From: Salvia splendens | Lineage: Eukaryota; Streptophyta; Magnoliopsida; Lamiales; Lamiaceae | Reading direction: 5' to 3' | Assembly (NCBI RefSeq): GCF_004379255.2 | Contig: NC_056035.1 | Coordinates: forward strand, 16,389,902 to 16,453,901 | Length of the DNA: 64,000 nucleotides | Shown: positions 46,346-58,528 of the stretch, piece after piece | Layout: the number at the start of each line of letters is the position of its first letter | How positions within the stretch are numbered: position 1 is the first letter of the stretch | The notes under the pieces: model-generated | Database searches by the model: none | Told to the model about the DNA's origin: nothing | Seen by the model: only the letters and a program-made list of their open reading frames with translations | Position numbers and translations under genes: made by a program

Positions 46346-47167
46346 TCATATAATGCCAAGTGGATTATATTTTAAATTTAAATAATTATTAAATAAAATT
46401 AAAGGGTATTAATGTCAATTCTCCCTTATTAAAATTATCTTAAAACTTTAAATTTACAACTCTCTCGATTTAAATTATTTTTTTACAAAAAATATATCAA
46501 ATTTAAGGTAATTTTATAAGGATTCTAACGAGATGTCAATTGCATATGTTCCGACGACGTACGGATGATGAAATTTGATTGTTTTTATTTCAGCTTTCAT
46601 ATATGTTAATAAGCAGATTTTTTATCAACTAAATACACCAAAAAATTTCAATATTATGCATGTAAAATCTCAATATAATGCATGTAAAATCTCAATAAAA
46701 CTTTGTTGTTATTTTCGTGTACTTGTGTGGAAATACTCATGTCATTGTGTTGATATTTGTAATACACTATGTTGATATAAAAAAGCACGAAAATTATGAT
46801 ATGATAAGAGAATGACAATCTTATCATTTTGTTGATATTTTCTCTACTATTTATTGAAATTTGTAAGATTTAATCTTATCCACTCATTTTAAAATTTAAG
46901 GGTAAAAATTTGGTCTTGATTTTAGATTATGATGCTATAAGCTATATAAAAGGATCCTGTGGTTGGAATATAATTATGTGTCAAAGTTCTATACTTCTAT
47001 TATGTCACCAAGATCAAAATTTGATTTCAGTTTCATTGGGCCCGCTTTTTCTATTCTATTTTGGATGTGTGGATACTTTGAATAAGATTTGAGTCAATAA
47101 ATCAGATACTCAGATATAAAATCAGACTGGGTATCTAAGCTTTTTGGAAAATTTGGGGATTGAATAC
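46346..47167. other. AT-rich intergenic region
   Basis: A 21-bp segment (ATGCATGTAAAATCTCAATA) is duplicated in tandem near 46650-46695. No gene is recognised. Confidence 0.4.
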
Positions 47168-47840
47168 TGATGGGGTACGTACTAAACAAGCCCAATAGCA
47201 GTGACGGCCCATCAGCCCAAAGCCCAAGGAAGAGTATCAGTTCGGCATTACCAAAGAGTTCGGCCCCAGCCTACAGCTCGGTAAAAGCCAACCAATCAGT
47301 TCGGCATTACCAAAGAGTTCGGCTCCAGCCTACAGCTCGGTAAAAGCCGACCAATAAGGCTCTACTCTCAGATCGGCAAAAGCTGCTCGGCAACAGTTCA
47401 GAAGTTCGGTCTCAGTATTCGACCGAACTGGGAGATAGTGGACTCATGCAGAACCTCCACGACCTCCACTACACGATCTATTTAGTGGTGTCAACTCATG
47501 CAGGATAGCGGACCAAACAAAGAGATAGTGGACCCATGCAGGATCTCATGACCTCCACGACATCCACTACTTAGTTAGTGGTGATGCAAGCCACGACCTA
47601 GTTAGTGGTGATGCAAGCCACGATCTTAGTTCAATGTATAAATAGAACTTAGATCAGATAGAAGAGGCCTCTCGAGAGATCAAATATCAAATAGCAAGTC
47701 TGTATTGTAAGCTGTAGAAAACAGATCAAGCAATACAACTCTGCCCTCTTTTCTTCCCGTGGACGTAGATTTACCTCAGTAAATCGAACCACGTAAATCT
47801 CTGTGTCGTGATCTGTATTTTCCAGCATTCATCACCATCA
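47168..47840 (+). mobile_element. Probable solo LTR
   Basis: About 670 bp bounded by TGATGG and CCATCA, a short terminal inversion typical of LTRs. It has a TATA-like AATGTATAAATAGAACTTAG, then AGAAGAGGCCTCTCGAGAGA and a pyrimidine-rich stretch as in LTR U3/R regions. Internally, a unit of about 57 bp containing AGTTCGGCATTACCAAAGAG and CTACAGCTCGGTAAAAGCC is tandemly duplicated, as is TAGTTAGTGGTGATGCAAGC. No primer-binding site or polypurine tract adjoins, and no clear 5-bp TSD is seen. Confidence 0.55.
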
Positions 47841-48884
47841 AAAATTCGCCAAACCATCAAATACCTTATTTTTAGGGTCAGTACCCATAACTCACAAGTA
47901 TCCGATTGGACAGCCTTCATGTTTGATACTCTCTATCCGTCCTTGAAAAATATAATTTTTGAAATGATAAAAATTTTAATGCATAATTAATAAAGTAATA
48001 ATAATAAAAAAATGATTGAAGCATTGTTAGTGGAGAATATATCCAAAAGAAAAGGCTTCTATTATTAATATATGAAATGAAAATAGTTTTTTGTTTTTAA
48101 AAAGTGGATGGAGTATTTTATTTTACTTATTTCATGCTTATGGAATATACATAGTCTAGGAGGTTGTTTAACAAAATTTGCTAATACTTGATAAAATTAA
48201 ATTAAAAACAAATAAAAGAATATAAATCTTTAGAGATCACACGCTATATGCGTGATGGTATTTGATAAAAGAAAATATATTCTTTCTTACCCGGAGCTGG
48301 AGCGACTCATTGATATATTGTGGGTAGGGCTGGAAGTTCGGTCGGTTCGAATATAGGAACCGTGGAATTGAACCGAACCGAATTGTCGTTTAACCAACTA
48401 ATAAAACTACCAAACAAGGAAGCGGGACTAGGACTGCTAATAATTCGATTAGACCAATAACCGGCCGATTAATAGGTTCTTTCATGAACCGAATTGCAAG
48501 ACTTTTGATGTAGCCTCTTCTGGCATTTATTTGAGAGAGAAGAATAACACAAAAAAAAAACATTCTTCGTTCTCTCCAATAAGTGTACATGTTAGGAGCA
48601 TAGTATTGTTCATTTCCCGAAACTCCATTAAGTTGTTGGTGTCATATTTTCTTTTCATTATAGCTTTTCCTTTTAATTTCTCTTTCCTCAAAATTAATCA
48701 ATCTTTAACAAGAAGTTGCATATAGACACTTTAGAGAAAGTTGAGTTGCAAAGATCTTGTTATCGATGGACGATGATGACATCTTTAAGCCGTGGAGCAC
48801 GAAATTTGGGTGGAAAGCGATCACGCACCGGAAAACTGCCACACCAATTGGCATATGGACTATTGGAACAGATATATATTTTTT
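47841..48884. other. Intergenic region with a hAT-end fragment and a short unrecognised ORF
   Basis: At 48324-48510 a TAGGGCTGGAAGTTCGGTCG terminus with AACCGAACCG-type subterminal DNA resembles one end of a hAT MITE, with no opposite end. At 48766-48891 a frame starting MDDDDIFKPWSTKFGWKAIT continues to the edge of the MULE-like element at 48885. It could be a host exon interrupted by that element but is not recognised. Confidence 0.35.
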
Positions 48885-49606
48885 AGAGTGAGCTACATAA
48901 ATGGTACTATCTGATCTTTCACTTTCGCACATAAATGGTATCTGATCCTTATTTTATATCGTTTATGGTACCTATTAATCACAATTTCAGTACCCGACAT
49001 ACATTTGGCCCCAAATTACCCTGTAAGGACAAATTAGGTAGGTGGGGGTAATTTTGGAAATCAAAATGTCTGATTTTTGCACATATGCAGGGTGTTAGGA
49101 GCGAATTTCGGGTGATTTGATCTTAAGCACACATGCATAGGGTTAGGAGCGAATTTTCTGATGATTTGATCTTATGAACAATAACATATTTTTTTTTCTT
49201 ATGTCTTATTTGAATGGGAGGAGGACACCTCAACAATTTCATTTCACTCTCTCTCACTCAGATTCCTTCCACCACGCCACTTCATCTTCCACTCTCACTC
49301 TCTCACTTAAATTTCCTCCACCGTTTCATCTACCACTCCCACTCTCCCGCCCGTCCATTCAATCTGTCGTCCGCAGGCTGAAGAAATCGACCGTTGGCGA
49401 CGCGACAACCACATGTTGTTGAGGATGATGTGGCTGCCTCAAGCAAGCTTCCATCTGTACAGAGTGATGCCGTTAGTGATGAGGTACTAATTGTGATAAT
49501 ATTATTGTACTAAAATTGATGTTTCTTCCATTAGGGTTTAACATTGGGTAGCTACTGTGTTGTTACGTTTTGTGGTATAGCATGTTGAAGTATCATTAGA
49601 TGCACC

Positions 49607-50392
49607 TAGGGGTGGCAAAACGGGTTACCAGCGGGTACTTGCACCCGACAAGTCGGGTACCCGTACCCGATCCGAAACCCGTATGCTGAGTATGACCCTT
49701 CAATCGTGCAAAAAGTGCTTCAAACCAAAGGCTGAGTTCATGAAACCAATTAATATTTATGCTTTGAGTTTTTTTTATGGAGTAGTACTTATCATCAATG
49801 CCAGTCATCTACTCTTGTATTTTATACAAGTCTGTAATGCCAGAATGAATTTTGAGATTATTGACGCAAATCATATTTTGGTTTTTTAATTTGCTCTCAA
49901 TCTTCATGCAAAAACTCCAACTATCAACTATACACATATGTGGTGATTTCTAGTCTCACTTAATATAATTTGCACATTTCCAAATTTCAAATTCAAAATA
50001 ACAATGCAAATCAAAATTTACCGTATTAATTTTGATTGTAAGCTTTGAATAGATTGATGATAAAAGTGAGTAGACAATCTAGTTCTGGTGAGTTTTTCAA
50101 ATGTATGTTCGTTGGAATATAAAAATATTTCAAAAAACTCTTAGAAATTTTAGATTCTATAAAGTATTAAAAGATTGTATATAGCTAATACTAATAATAT
50201 CAGGTATTATTGGGACTAACGAGTATACCCGCGCGGACAGCGGGTATACCCATTACCCGCATAACTCTAAAACACACTACCCGATCCCGCCCCATTTCCC
50301 ATTATCAGTCGGGTAGCGGGTACCCAAAACCCGGCGAATATCGGATCAAAATTGGAATTACCCACTACCCGCTACCCATTTTGCCACCCCTA
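49607..50392. mobile_element. Non-autonomous hAT element in the MULE leader region
   Basis: TAGGGGTGGCAAAACGGGTT at the left and TAGGGGTGGCAAAATGGGTA as the reverse complement of the right; repeated CGGGTACCCG-type subterminal motifs. The flanks (AGATGCACC versus GTCACGCACC) are a partly decayed 8-bp duplication at best. AT-rich centre without coding. Confidence 0.7.
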
Positions 50393-50399
50393 GTCACGC

Positions 50400-53300
50400 A
50401 CCAGGCATTGGAGTGGGAAGTGGCATGAGAACTGAGAATGAACTGTATAGACCCTATTTGAATAATTTGTGTGAACCACATGATTATTCGTTCATTAACA
50501 ACTTGGCAGAAAATTTGGAAATTTGGGAGCAGTACCTTGAAAATTGGGTTGAAGGTGGAGCAGGGCAATAGATGGAGGAGAATGTAGGCGGAGTTGATGT
50601 TCAGGCTTTGCAAAACTTGGCCGATGCAGCTCCTCTAGATGATAACTTGGGCGGGGGAGGACGAAAATCTGGCTGCAGCAAGGAAGAACATCGTTGGATC
50701 AGCTGTCAATCAAGGTGAAGAGAACTTGGCCGGAGCAACAAAAGCCACACCCAGACACCTCAAAGCTGGGAAGATTGTTCTATACATAATGAGGGTAATG
50801 ATGAAGATTCAGACGATGATGCTGGCCAGGTCATATCCGTCAACAACATGTGCCGGGACGAGCAACTCTTTTCTTCGTACTTTGGGGAGCTGGTTCGGGA
50901 ATGTACGGATGGTGTTGAAGTAGATACTTCTGCGAACCCGAGAGGGAGCTTGATAGCATCTTGTTCAAATGCCTCCAAAACCACGAGGAGGAGAACATTC
51001 TTAGCAAAATTTTCTAAAAAGAAGGATGATGGGTTGCAACTGGCGGAAGAAGCCGACATGCTTCATGATTTGGTAAATACTGATATACATGACGCAACGA
51101 AGAAGCCGACATGCTTCATGATTTGGCGAATACCGAGATACATGACACAATTGATCTTGAAGAAGGTAGGCGTAGGACCAATATTCTTTGTCGCACGTTC
51201 ACTCTCACTGATGATCTGTTAGACTAGAGTGTTGGGGATGTGTTCGGTGACCGGGAGTACATTAGGGAGACACTCCGACAGTATGCAGTGTTGTCGAAGA
51301 GGGATATCCACATCAAGGTCAATAACGACAAAAGGTTAAGAGTCATGTGCCTTGGAGGTGGCTGTAATTAGTTCGTTTACTTCAAGAAGAATCCCATTCA
51401 TAACACAACATACTATGTTGTGCAAACGATGAACGATGAACAGAAGGCATTCGCACACTTGATCGAGGGTATATGAAAATCGATTGATCACGTTGAAGTG
51501 GTTAGGGAAATGGTTCACAGAAAATATCAAAGCGAACCCTCACATTCCACTGACAGCTATTCGATAATGTGTAGATGAGCAATTCGGATCAACTATCAGC
51601 AGAATGAAGGCAGCTCAGGCTAAAGAAACGGCACTCGAAGGCATTTATGGAAAGACCGGGGATCAGTACAAGATGCTTTTTTACTACAAGGAGGAATTGT
51701 TGAGGACGCATCCTGAATCAACTGTGCACATACACTACGATGCAGAAAGAATGAGATCGAGCTCTGGCCCTCGGTTTCACAGGATTTATATCTTTTTAGA
51801 GCCATTGAAGGTTGGATGGAAATGCTTTTGTCGACCAATAATCTTGCTTGACGCATGTTTCTTGCGTGGGATGTACAAGGATCAGCTCTTCACTGCAATC
51901 GACATCGATCCCAACAATGGATGGTGGCCAATAGCTTGGGCAGTTGCTGAGACCGAAAGCTACGAGCAGTGGCAGTGGCTTCTGGAGTTCCTAGATGAGG
52001 ATCTGGATATATTGACTAATGCTCCTAGATATATTTTCATGTCGGACCAAAAAAAAGGTACAACATTTTCGATTGTACATTGTATATATTTTGTATTTAT
52101 TTCAATTTAATTTTTAGGTGGCTTGATTAACCATCAATTTATGCAGGGTTTGGGTATGGTAATTGATGAAAAATATCCACAAAGCGAGCACCAGTATTTT
52201 GCGTACAACATATGTACAACAACTACAAGAAGCGCTTCTCCGGAGACATATTGAAGAAGAGGATGTGGGGGATTTCATCTAGCACAACGGTCGTGGAGTT
52301 CGACCAAAATATGGATGCAATGCAAGTGTTCAACGCAAATGCACACCGGTATCTGACTAGAGTCGTCCCGACGGAGAAATGGATTAAGGCCTTCTTACAC
52401 AGGTAACCTACTAGCTGCAAGTACAGTAGAAGGTATTCTCTTATATTGACTTCACATTGTCAATGATTTTAATACGTGACACGTCGTGTAGCTCAACAAC
52501 ATGTGTGAGACGTTTAACTCAAAGATTGTTGTTTAGGGTTGAGCATTCAGGTTTCGGTTCGGTTTTTGCCAAAATCGAACCAAAATTGAAAAACCATATA
52601 TAGTTTAAAACCGAAACCGAACCGAACCCAAAAAATCGAAACCGAAAAACTGAACTTAAAAAACCGAACAGACTAAAAAACTTGAAAACCGGAAAAAAAT
52701 ATATATATATATAATTTAATTTAATTTATATATACTAATAGAATATATAATATATAATATAAAATTAATAATATATAATATGGCAGAATATATATTATAT
52801 ATTATATATTAAATTAATAGTATATATATATATAGAGATGTATAATATTATTTAAAATATAGTAATTCGTTTTTTCTGTTCTTTTTTGGCCGAATTGAAC
52901 CTAACCGAAAATTCAAAATTTTTGTATTTTCAAAACCGAACTTAACTGAAAAATCAAAAAAATCGAACCGAATTTCAAATTTTCAGTTTGGTTTGGTTCG
53001 GATATTCGGTTTCCGATTTTTTTGCTCAGCCCTATTGTTGTTGCTCGTGAGAAGCCAATAATAACCATGTTGCAGGAGATTCGAACACAGCAGCTGGAGC
53101 GTATACATATCAGAGGTAAGTGGGTGAAGAACTATGACTTCCTGGTACCTCCTGTGATAAAGGAGATTATTGATAAAGCAGCCGCAGAGTCGACCTTGTG
53201 GAGATTGTTGTGGAACGGTGAGCACGAATACCAAGTCACAAGTCTTTATGGTCAGTTTATGGTGAATTTGCAAACAAAGAAATGCACGTGTAGGCTTTGG

Positions 53301-54177
53301 CAACTCAGCCCATGTGTGCATGTGGCAGCCTCCATCTTGAAGATCGGCGATTCCATCACAGATTATGTGCCTGACCATTACTCACAAATCCGCATGGCCG
53401 CCCTCTACGAGCCTGTCTTGTATCCTATTAACGGCATGGACAATTGGCCTAGATCGTCGGAAGTTGGTTTCGAGTTGGATCCCGCTACGTGTCCGCCCAC
53501 GCAAGGTTAAAAGAGAACAAAATCAGGTATGACCACTAAGTTGCCAAAGTTCCAACATGAAATTTAATTTCTTCGAAAAATGAAAGATTCTGTGTTATTG
53601 TTTACCAATTTTCATAAAGATCATTTTCACAATCTTGATGAAGTCATAATACAGATACATCTTTGTAACAAATAAAATTAATTATTTAAATAATTAGAAA
53701 TGAAGTGCATGCTTTCTATCCTCATGCAAATAAGTGCAATATTATACTCATGTAGCCTTTAACTGATGCCACTTCGTTGATATATTCTCACATCTGTTTC
53801 CACTTTTTTCAATTTTGGAAATTGAAAGCAAAAACAGTTGATACATTTAATTTGATAACTAGGTACTTATGTTATGTGACAAAAATCAGGTACTGCCACT
53901 TAGTTACCATAATTTTGTTTGTTAGGAAACACAGGTACAATATCGTGAGAACGGGGTCAAAGAACTTATGTGGTCAACCTTGATCACGTGCAGCCGATGC
54001 AGTCAGACAGGGCACAATAGGAGAACCTGTCAAAACGACCCTCGACCACCGACCAGTCAAAGGAGTGGAGCATCTTCTAGCCAACCGCAATCTAGTGAGG
54101 GGCCATCTTCAAGTCGATCAACTGCCGCACCGCGGGCTGTTCCCGCCGGACAAGCGCCAGCAGCAGGGACAGTCTGA
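50400..54177 (+). pseudogene. MULE (MuDR-type) transposase, degenerate
   Basis: Recognisable pieces in order on the plus strand: a MuDR N-terminal-like segment (SVGDVFGDREYIRETLRQYA, VLSKRDIHIKVNNDKRLRVM, CLGGGC, then a stop, 51232-51370). Then the MULE transposase domain (51604-52060: IILLDACFLRGMYKDQLFTA, WWPIAWAVAETESYEQWQW, YIFMSDQKKG) with two expected acidic residues in LLDACF and SDQ. Then NNYKKRFSGDILKKRMW and EFDQNMDAMQVFNANAHRY (52212-52406), NNMCETFNSKIV (52495-52533), and after the hAT insertion EIRTQQLERIHIRGKWVKN, the SWIM finger CTCRLWQLSPCVHVAASIL, and NGMDNWPRSSEVGFELDP. A CCHC knuckle (CSRCSQTGHNRRTC) follows an intron near 53970. Several frame changes and stops make it non-functional. 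Confidence 0.82.
52534..53034. mobile_element. hAT MITE inserted in the MULE transposase coding sequence
   Basis: 501 bp with termini TAGGGTTGAGCATTC and TAGGGCTGAGCAAAA (reverse complement of right). The 8-bp direct duplication TTGTTGTT at 52526-52533 and 53035-53042 is perfect. Subterminal AACCGAA/TTCGGTT repeats and an AT-rich centre (TATATAATAT) are typical. It splits the codons after FNSKIV. Confidence 0.93.
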
Positions 54178-54908
54178 TCGGGGGACAGTGGGAGCTGCAG
54201 GTTCACCTCGTCCACTAAGCAACACTAGGAGGGCTCAAAGGGGTGGCCGTCGCAGAACGCCAATCAAACTTGTGGGTGCCATTGTGGGATTTTGTTGTGG
54301 TGTTGTGTTTCGTTTTGTGAAAATCACGTACAGTCTGCCTTTTTTTTGTCTTGAACTTTGAACTTTACGGACTTTGATTGAAGCCTAGCATTTCAGGTGG
54401 TTTTTGATTTTTTTTGGACATGGTATCCCCATGGGGATGGCAGACTGGTGATGATTTTTTTCAGGTTGATAGTGTGCATCTACGACCCGGCTTTCGCTTG
54501 TTGTAAGCATAGTAATCTATAGTTTATGGTTGAACTTTGCATATATTTTTTTGGCTTTCATGTTTGATATGCCTTACTTTTCGAAATCATTTTCAGGTGT
54601 TGAATATAAAATTTGCGAGGATTATATGTGTATCAGTAATGATATATAATGCGCATTTTATTATCACCATTATTACCAAAATAATAACAAATGTAGTACC
54701 AAAATAATAACACACCAATAGTACAAATGTAATTCGCATTTTATTATCACCATTAGTAACAAAATAATAACAGATGTAGTACAAATGTAGTACCAAAGCC
54801 CACGTAGTTCTCTTACCTTACTTGCCTATTTGGCTTGGCCGGCAGTTGACGGTTGGCCTACGATTCATCCCCGGTGAATTCTTCTTGTGATCCCTCCTGA
54901 CGATCATC
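54178..54908. other. 3' part of the MULE region with a short tandem repeat
   Basis: Non-coding. At about 54645-54795 the segment ATTTTATTATCACCATTA with CAAAATAATAACA and AAATGTAGTACAAA recurs two to three times. A left terminus for the adjacent hAT remnant was sought here but not found. Confidence 0.45.
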
Positions 54909-57580
54909 CTAATTATTTTCTTGTTCTCTTACGTCAGCTTTGGCCCAATCATCAAGTAACATCACAGCTTCCATATTTTTCGCGGAGAGCTTACTTCTTG
55001 ATTCATCCAACACACGCGAGCCAACACTAAAAGCGGACTCGACGACGACAGTGGAAGTCGGAACAGAAAAAATCTCCTTGGCCATTGACGCAAGTATAGG
55101 AAAATCTTTCTCGTGTGTTCCCCACCAATCGAGGACGTCGATTTGGGCGGGAGGAGTAGGACCTTCATCACCAAAGGAAAAGAGTGAATCGAAATATAAA
55201 TCCAACTCACTTACCATACCTGAGGATCTTCCGCCGGTGCTGTAGCTGTATAGGTCGGCTAATTGGGATTGCGCGTCGGGGGTCATCATAATCGGCTTGA
55301 AATGCAAAGCCAATGTCATCTTGTTGAGGAGGGGGAGGTCTTCTGACTTGGTGGGTACTATTATACTTGGTTTCATATTCGGTGTAGAGAGCAAGCAAGT
55401 TAAACTCGAAGGTTTGTTGGATAATTGACCGGTTCAAGAGGTTTATTTGAAATGTTTCTGAGAGGTCTACTCCGAATTCGTCACTGGTATCCGATTGCAA
55501 TGCTTTAAGTGGACCAAGATCAATAGAACTCAAATTGTTATAATAAAAATATAAAATCTTGGAGGTACCGGCTAATTTTCATTTTGGATCCAAGACCTTT
55601 GCAATCAAAAACAACGTTGGAATCTCACTGAAATACTTAAGCCATTTCTCAATCATATAATATAAAACACACATCAATTCAGATGAAGAATAAGCGTTTT
55701 TCATTGCAGTTTTAAAACTAAGTGATATATACATGCAATGCTCTAAAACACGAACAACACTGCAATAATAAACACCCGATAATTCAACAGTTGCATTTTT
55801 AAAATATTTGAACAATTTAAATAAAGCCACGCTATGTTCCCAACAACTATGCGAAAGATATAAATCATGAACGGGATAGGTTCTAAAAAAATCACATAAA
55901 GAATCTTTATGCGTCAAAGTAGAATTCAGACAATCATATGTCGAATTCCATCTATGAGACACATCCATAGTAAAATTCGTATATCTTACATTCTTTTGAT
56001 GGAAATATTTCTTCCAAGTTTTGCCAATAGCTGGCTTTTGATGGATTAATCTAACTGCAGTTCTAATAGGACTAACATGCATTTGCCACAATTCAAGCGC
56101 ATCTTGTACATATAAATTTAAAATATGACATATGCATCTTTGATGGAAAATACTTACCTCTAATAACCGGAGCACAAGCCGCAATCAAATCACTAATACT
56201 TGCACTGTTAGCAGTTGTATTATCAAAACCAATAGAAAATATCTTATTGCATAATTGGAACTCATTCAAAGCTTGAATAATTAAAGAAGCAATTTCGAGT
56301 GCAGTGTGTGATGTCTAAAATTCTCTAAAACCAATTGTCCAGAGCCTTTGTCCTAGCGGCAATGAGCTTAGACATTATTGCATGAGGTGCCGAGTTCGAG
56401 CCCTCTTGACATCAGTTGTAATTTCCTCCTATCCATAGTATATGAGTTTATTTTTAATTTCCTCCCTTATATAGGAGTTAATTTTTTTTAAAAAAATCTC
56501 TAAAACCAATTAAACGCTTGTTCAAAGTCCAACTATTGTCCACAAAGTGAACCGTAATTCCCATGTATGAATATCGGTTAAAACAATCAGTCCATACATC
56601 TGAGCAAATGTTCACTTTGTGGTCCAAGTTAAGTAAATAACGTGATAATTCAACTTTTTTCTCTAAACATTATCTAACGGTAGATCGTTGAATGGTCATT
56701 CGACCTACTCTTTTGATAGCTACGTTTAATCCACTTTGCATAGTAACCTCAAATTTTTTAATCATCATAAACATTAAAAGGAAAATGCTTCATTGCAGCC
56801 CATCTAGTCATAATGTCAGCAAAATTTTTTTGATCATATTTAAAAAGAGGCGTACCTACGAACCTGAGCCACCGGGTTGGAAGTTTAGTTGGGTTTGGGT
56901 AGAGGTAGTGCCACATTCTACCGGATGCTTTGTCACCAAATGACGACGGAGGGTGTCATATCCCCCACCACTCGCAAATTTGTAGACTTTATCACAATAG
57001 TTACAATATGCATGAAACACCGATGTCTCTTCTTGAGAGTGCGGATCATGAGGACTTGGAATCACCACTGGGACCTTCTTGTAGTGTTTAACAAAAATAT
57101 CAGATTTCAAAGCTTTTATAGTGTTAGTGGGTGGAGGGGGAGAAGACATCTCCTCATTTCCGCCGGTGCTAGACGGAATACGAGAATGAGATCTATCATC
57201 ATTGTTGTCCGAGTCCGACGATATAGACACGTCGTACTCGTCATCTTGTTGTTGGGAACCACCGCCCCCGCCCCCACCTTGATGCATTTCAGCGAGTAGC
57301 ATGGACATCCTATAATCTTCTTCTATCTATAAATATTATATAAGTTGAAGTTATAATAAGTAGGAACACCAAAAAATTTAAAAACTCAATCTTATGAAAT
57401 TATGAATTGTAAAAATAATTTTTTAGAACTTACTTGCATGCGTTCAGCCGCCACTCGGGAAACCTCTTCCATAACTTCTCGACGACTTGGTCGCCTTGAT
57501 TTTGAGGGACAACTACTTTGATCTTGGCAATTCTTTTGCCTCGATCACCACATCCCGGTCCACCACGAGAAGAAGACATA
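54909..57580 (-). pseudogene. hAT transposase (BED zinc finger, hATC dimerisation domain), degenerate
   Basis: Starting near 57580 on the minus strand: a leader exon (RREVMEEVSRVAAERMQ), then after an intron MSMLLAEMHQGGGGGGGSQQ, an acidic Ser/Asp region, and a BED finger (CNYCDKVYKFASGGGYDTLR then RHLVTKH). The middle includes CICHILNLYVQDALELWQ, VRYTNFTMDVSHRWNSTYDC and MIEKWLKYFSEIPTLFLIAK at 56184-55579. The end is the hATC domain (55394-54909): IDVLDWWGTHEKDFPILASM, IFSVPTSTVVVESAFSVGSR, LSAKNMEAVMLLDDW. Frame shifts near the N terminus and in the middle, plus a SINE insertion at 56337-56496, show it is dead. It resembles the RICESLEEPER/BED-type hAT group. Confidence 0.85.
56337..56496 (+). 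mobile_element. tRNA-derived SINE with 15-bp target site duplication
   Basis: 160 bp with A-box-like TAGCGGCAATGAG, B box GAGTTCGAGCC about 35 bp later, and an A/T-rich tail (TTTTTTTTAAAAAAA). It is bracketed by the perfect 15-bp duplication TCTCTAAAACCAATT at 56322-56336 and 56497-56511. It interrupts the hAT transposase. Confidence 0.88.
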
Positions 57581-58210
57581 GTGATAAATGAAAGTAGTAT
57601 GGATGGAATATGGAGTATTGAATAAATGGTAAATTACGAACACAACAACAAATATAGTAGTAAGTAGTAACTAGTAAACAACTTGAGCAATTAGAGAGAA
57701 TGAGGAGAGAATAAAGAAATGAAGATTGAGAAGGAAATCCTTGTTAACACAAGAATGGGGTGAGTAAAAATGATGGGGGAAGTGAGGTATTTATAGGAGT
57801 AAAATTGGAAGAAAAAAAATTTCAAATTTCAAATTCGGTCGGTTTACCGTCTGAACCGGCGGTTCAGTCCACGGTTTCTGATGGAAACCGGTGGTTTCTG
57901 GCCGAAAACCGGCAGTTTCTGACCGGTTTTCAGGCCTATACACTGCCACCTACGCTCTGCCACCTGAAAAAGCACCGAAAACGTCAGAACTGGCGGTTCA
58001 AACCGGCGGTTTACGTCAGAAACTTCCGGTTTTTCTGCACACCTCTCCTGCAACCCTACGCCCTAGCCGGAATCTGCCCGTTGGGACAGTTGACCGCCGG
58101 TTACGGTTCGTCATATTCTCGAACCTGAACCGGCCCGCTTGAACCGCCGAACTGCCGGTTCCGGTTCATGAACCGGCGGTTCTAAACCGCCGGGCCGGTT
58201 CGGTTTGTGC
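57581..58210. other. 5' non-coding part and right end of the hAT remnant
   Basis: Leader of the hAT transposase (minus strand), then many AACCGGCGGTT/AACCGCCGG motifs from about 57850 to 58200, ending GGTTTGTGCATGCTTA. Such subterminal arrays are typical transposase-binding regions at hAT ends. The matching left terminus is not found. Confidence 0.5.
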
Positions 58211-58528
58211 ATGCTTACCCACAGATAGCAAAGGGGCATATCTGTATTATGACATTAATTGGAATTCCAAAACTACACTCTGGGACATGGATGTCATTCA
58301 GAACTTGAAAGGGGTATTTTAGTGACTAGGTACAATAAATGAGTATAAAATAAAGATCAGGTATCATTTATGTGCGAAATTGAATAATCAAGTACCATTT
58401 ACGTAGTTCATTCTATTTGTTTATGTTATTTAATAAAACAACGTTGTTTTAATTCGTAGATTTCTCTACTTCAGTTCTATGTCTCCTCATATCATTTAAT
58501 ATTGTCACATAATCTTCCGTGTCATTTA

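Larger units (their letters stand above)
48885..58414. mobile_element. Mutator-like element (MULE), 9.5 kb including later insertions
   Basis: The termini pair over at least 100 bp: AGAGTGAGCTACATAAATGG at the left and AGAATGAACTACGTAAATGG as the reverse complement of the right, continuing through TTTCGCACATAAATG and CTGATC(C/T)TTATTTTATA. The flanks are T-rich and a 9-bp duplication is not convincing. It encodes a plus-strand MULE transposase remnant with an SWIM finger and zinc knuckle. Two hAT MITEs and a larger hAT remnant with a SINE lie inside. Confidence 0.75.

Noticed and set aside
58384..58423. 9-bp MULE target duplication at the right end of the 48.9-58.4 kb element
   Set aside because: ATATTTTTT and ATTTGTTTA match at only six of nine T-rich positions, so it is not counted as support.
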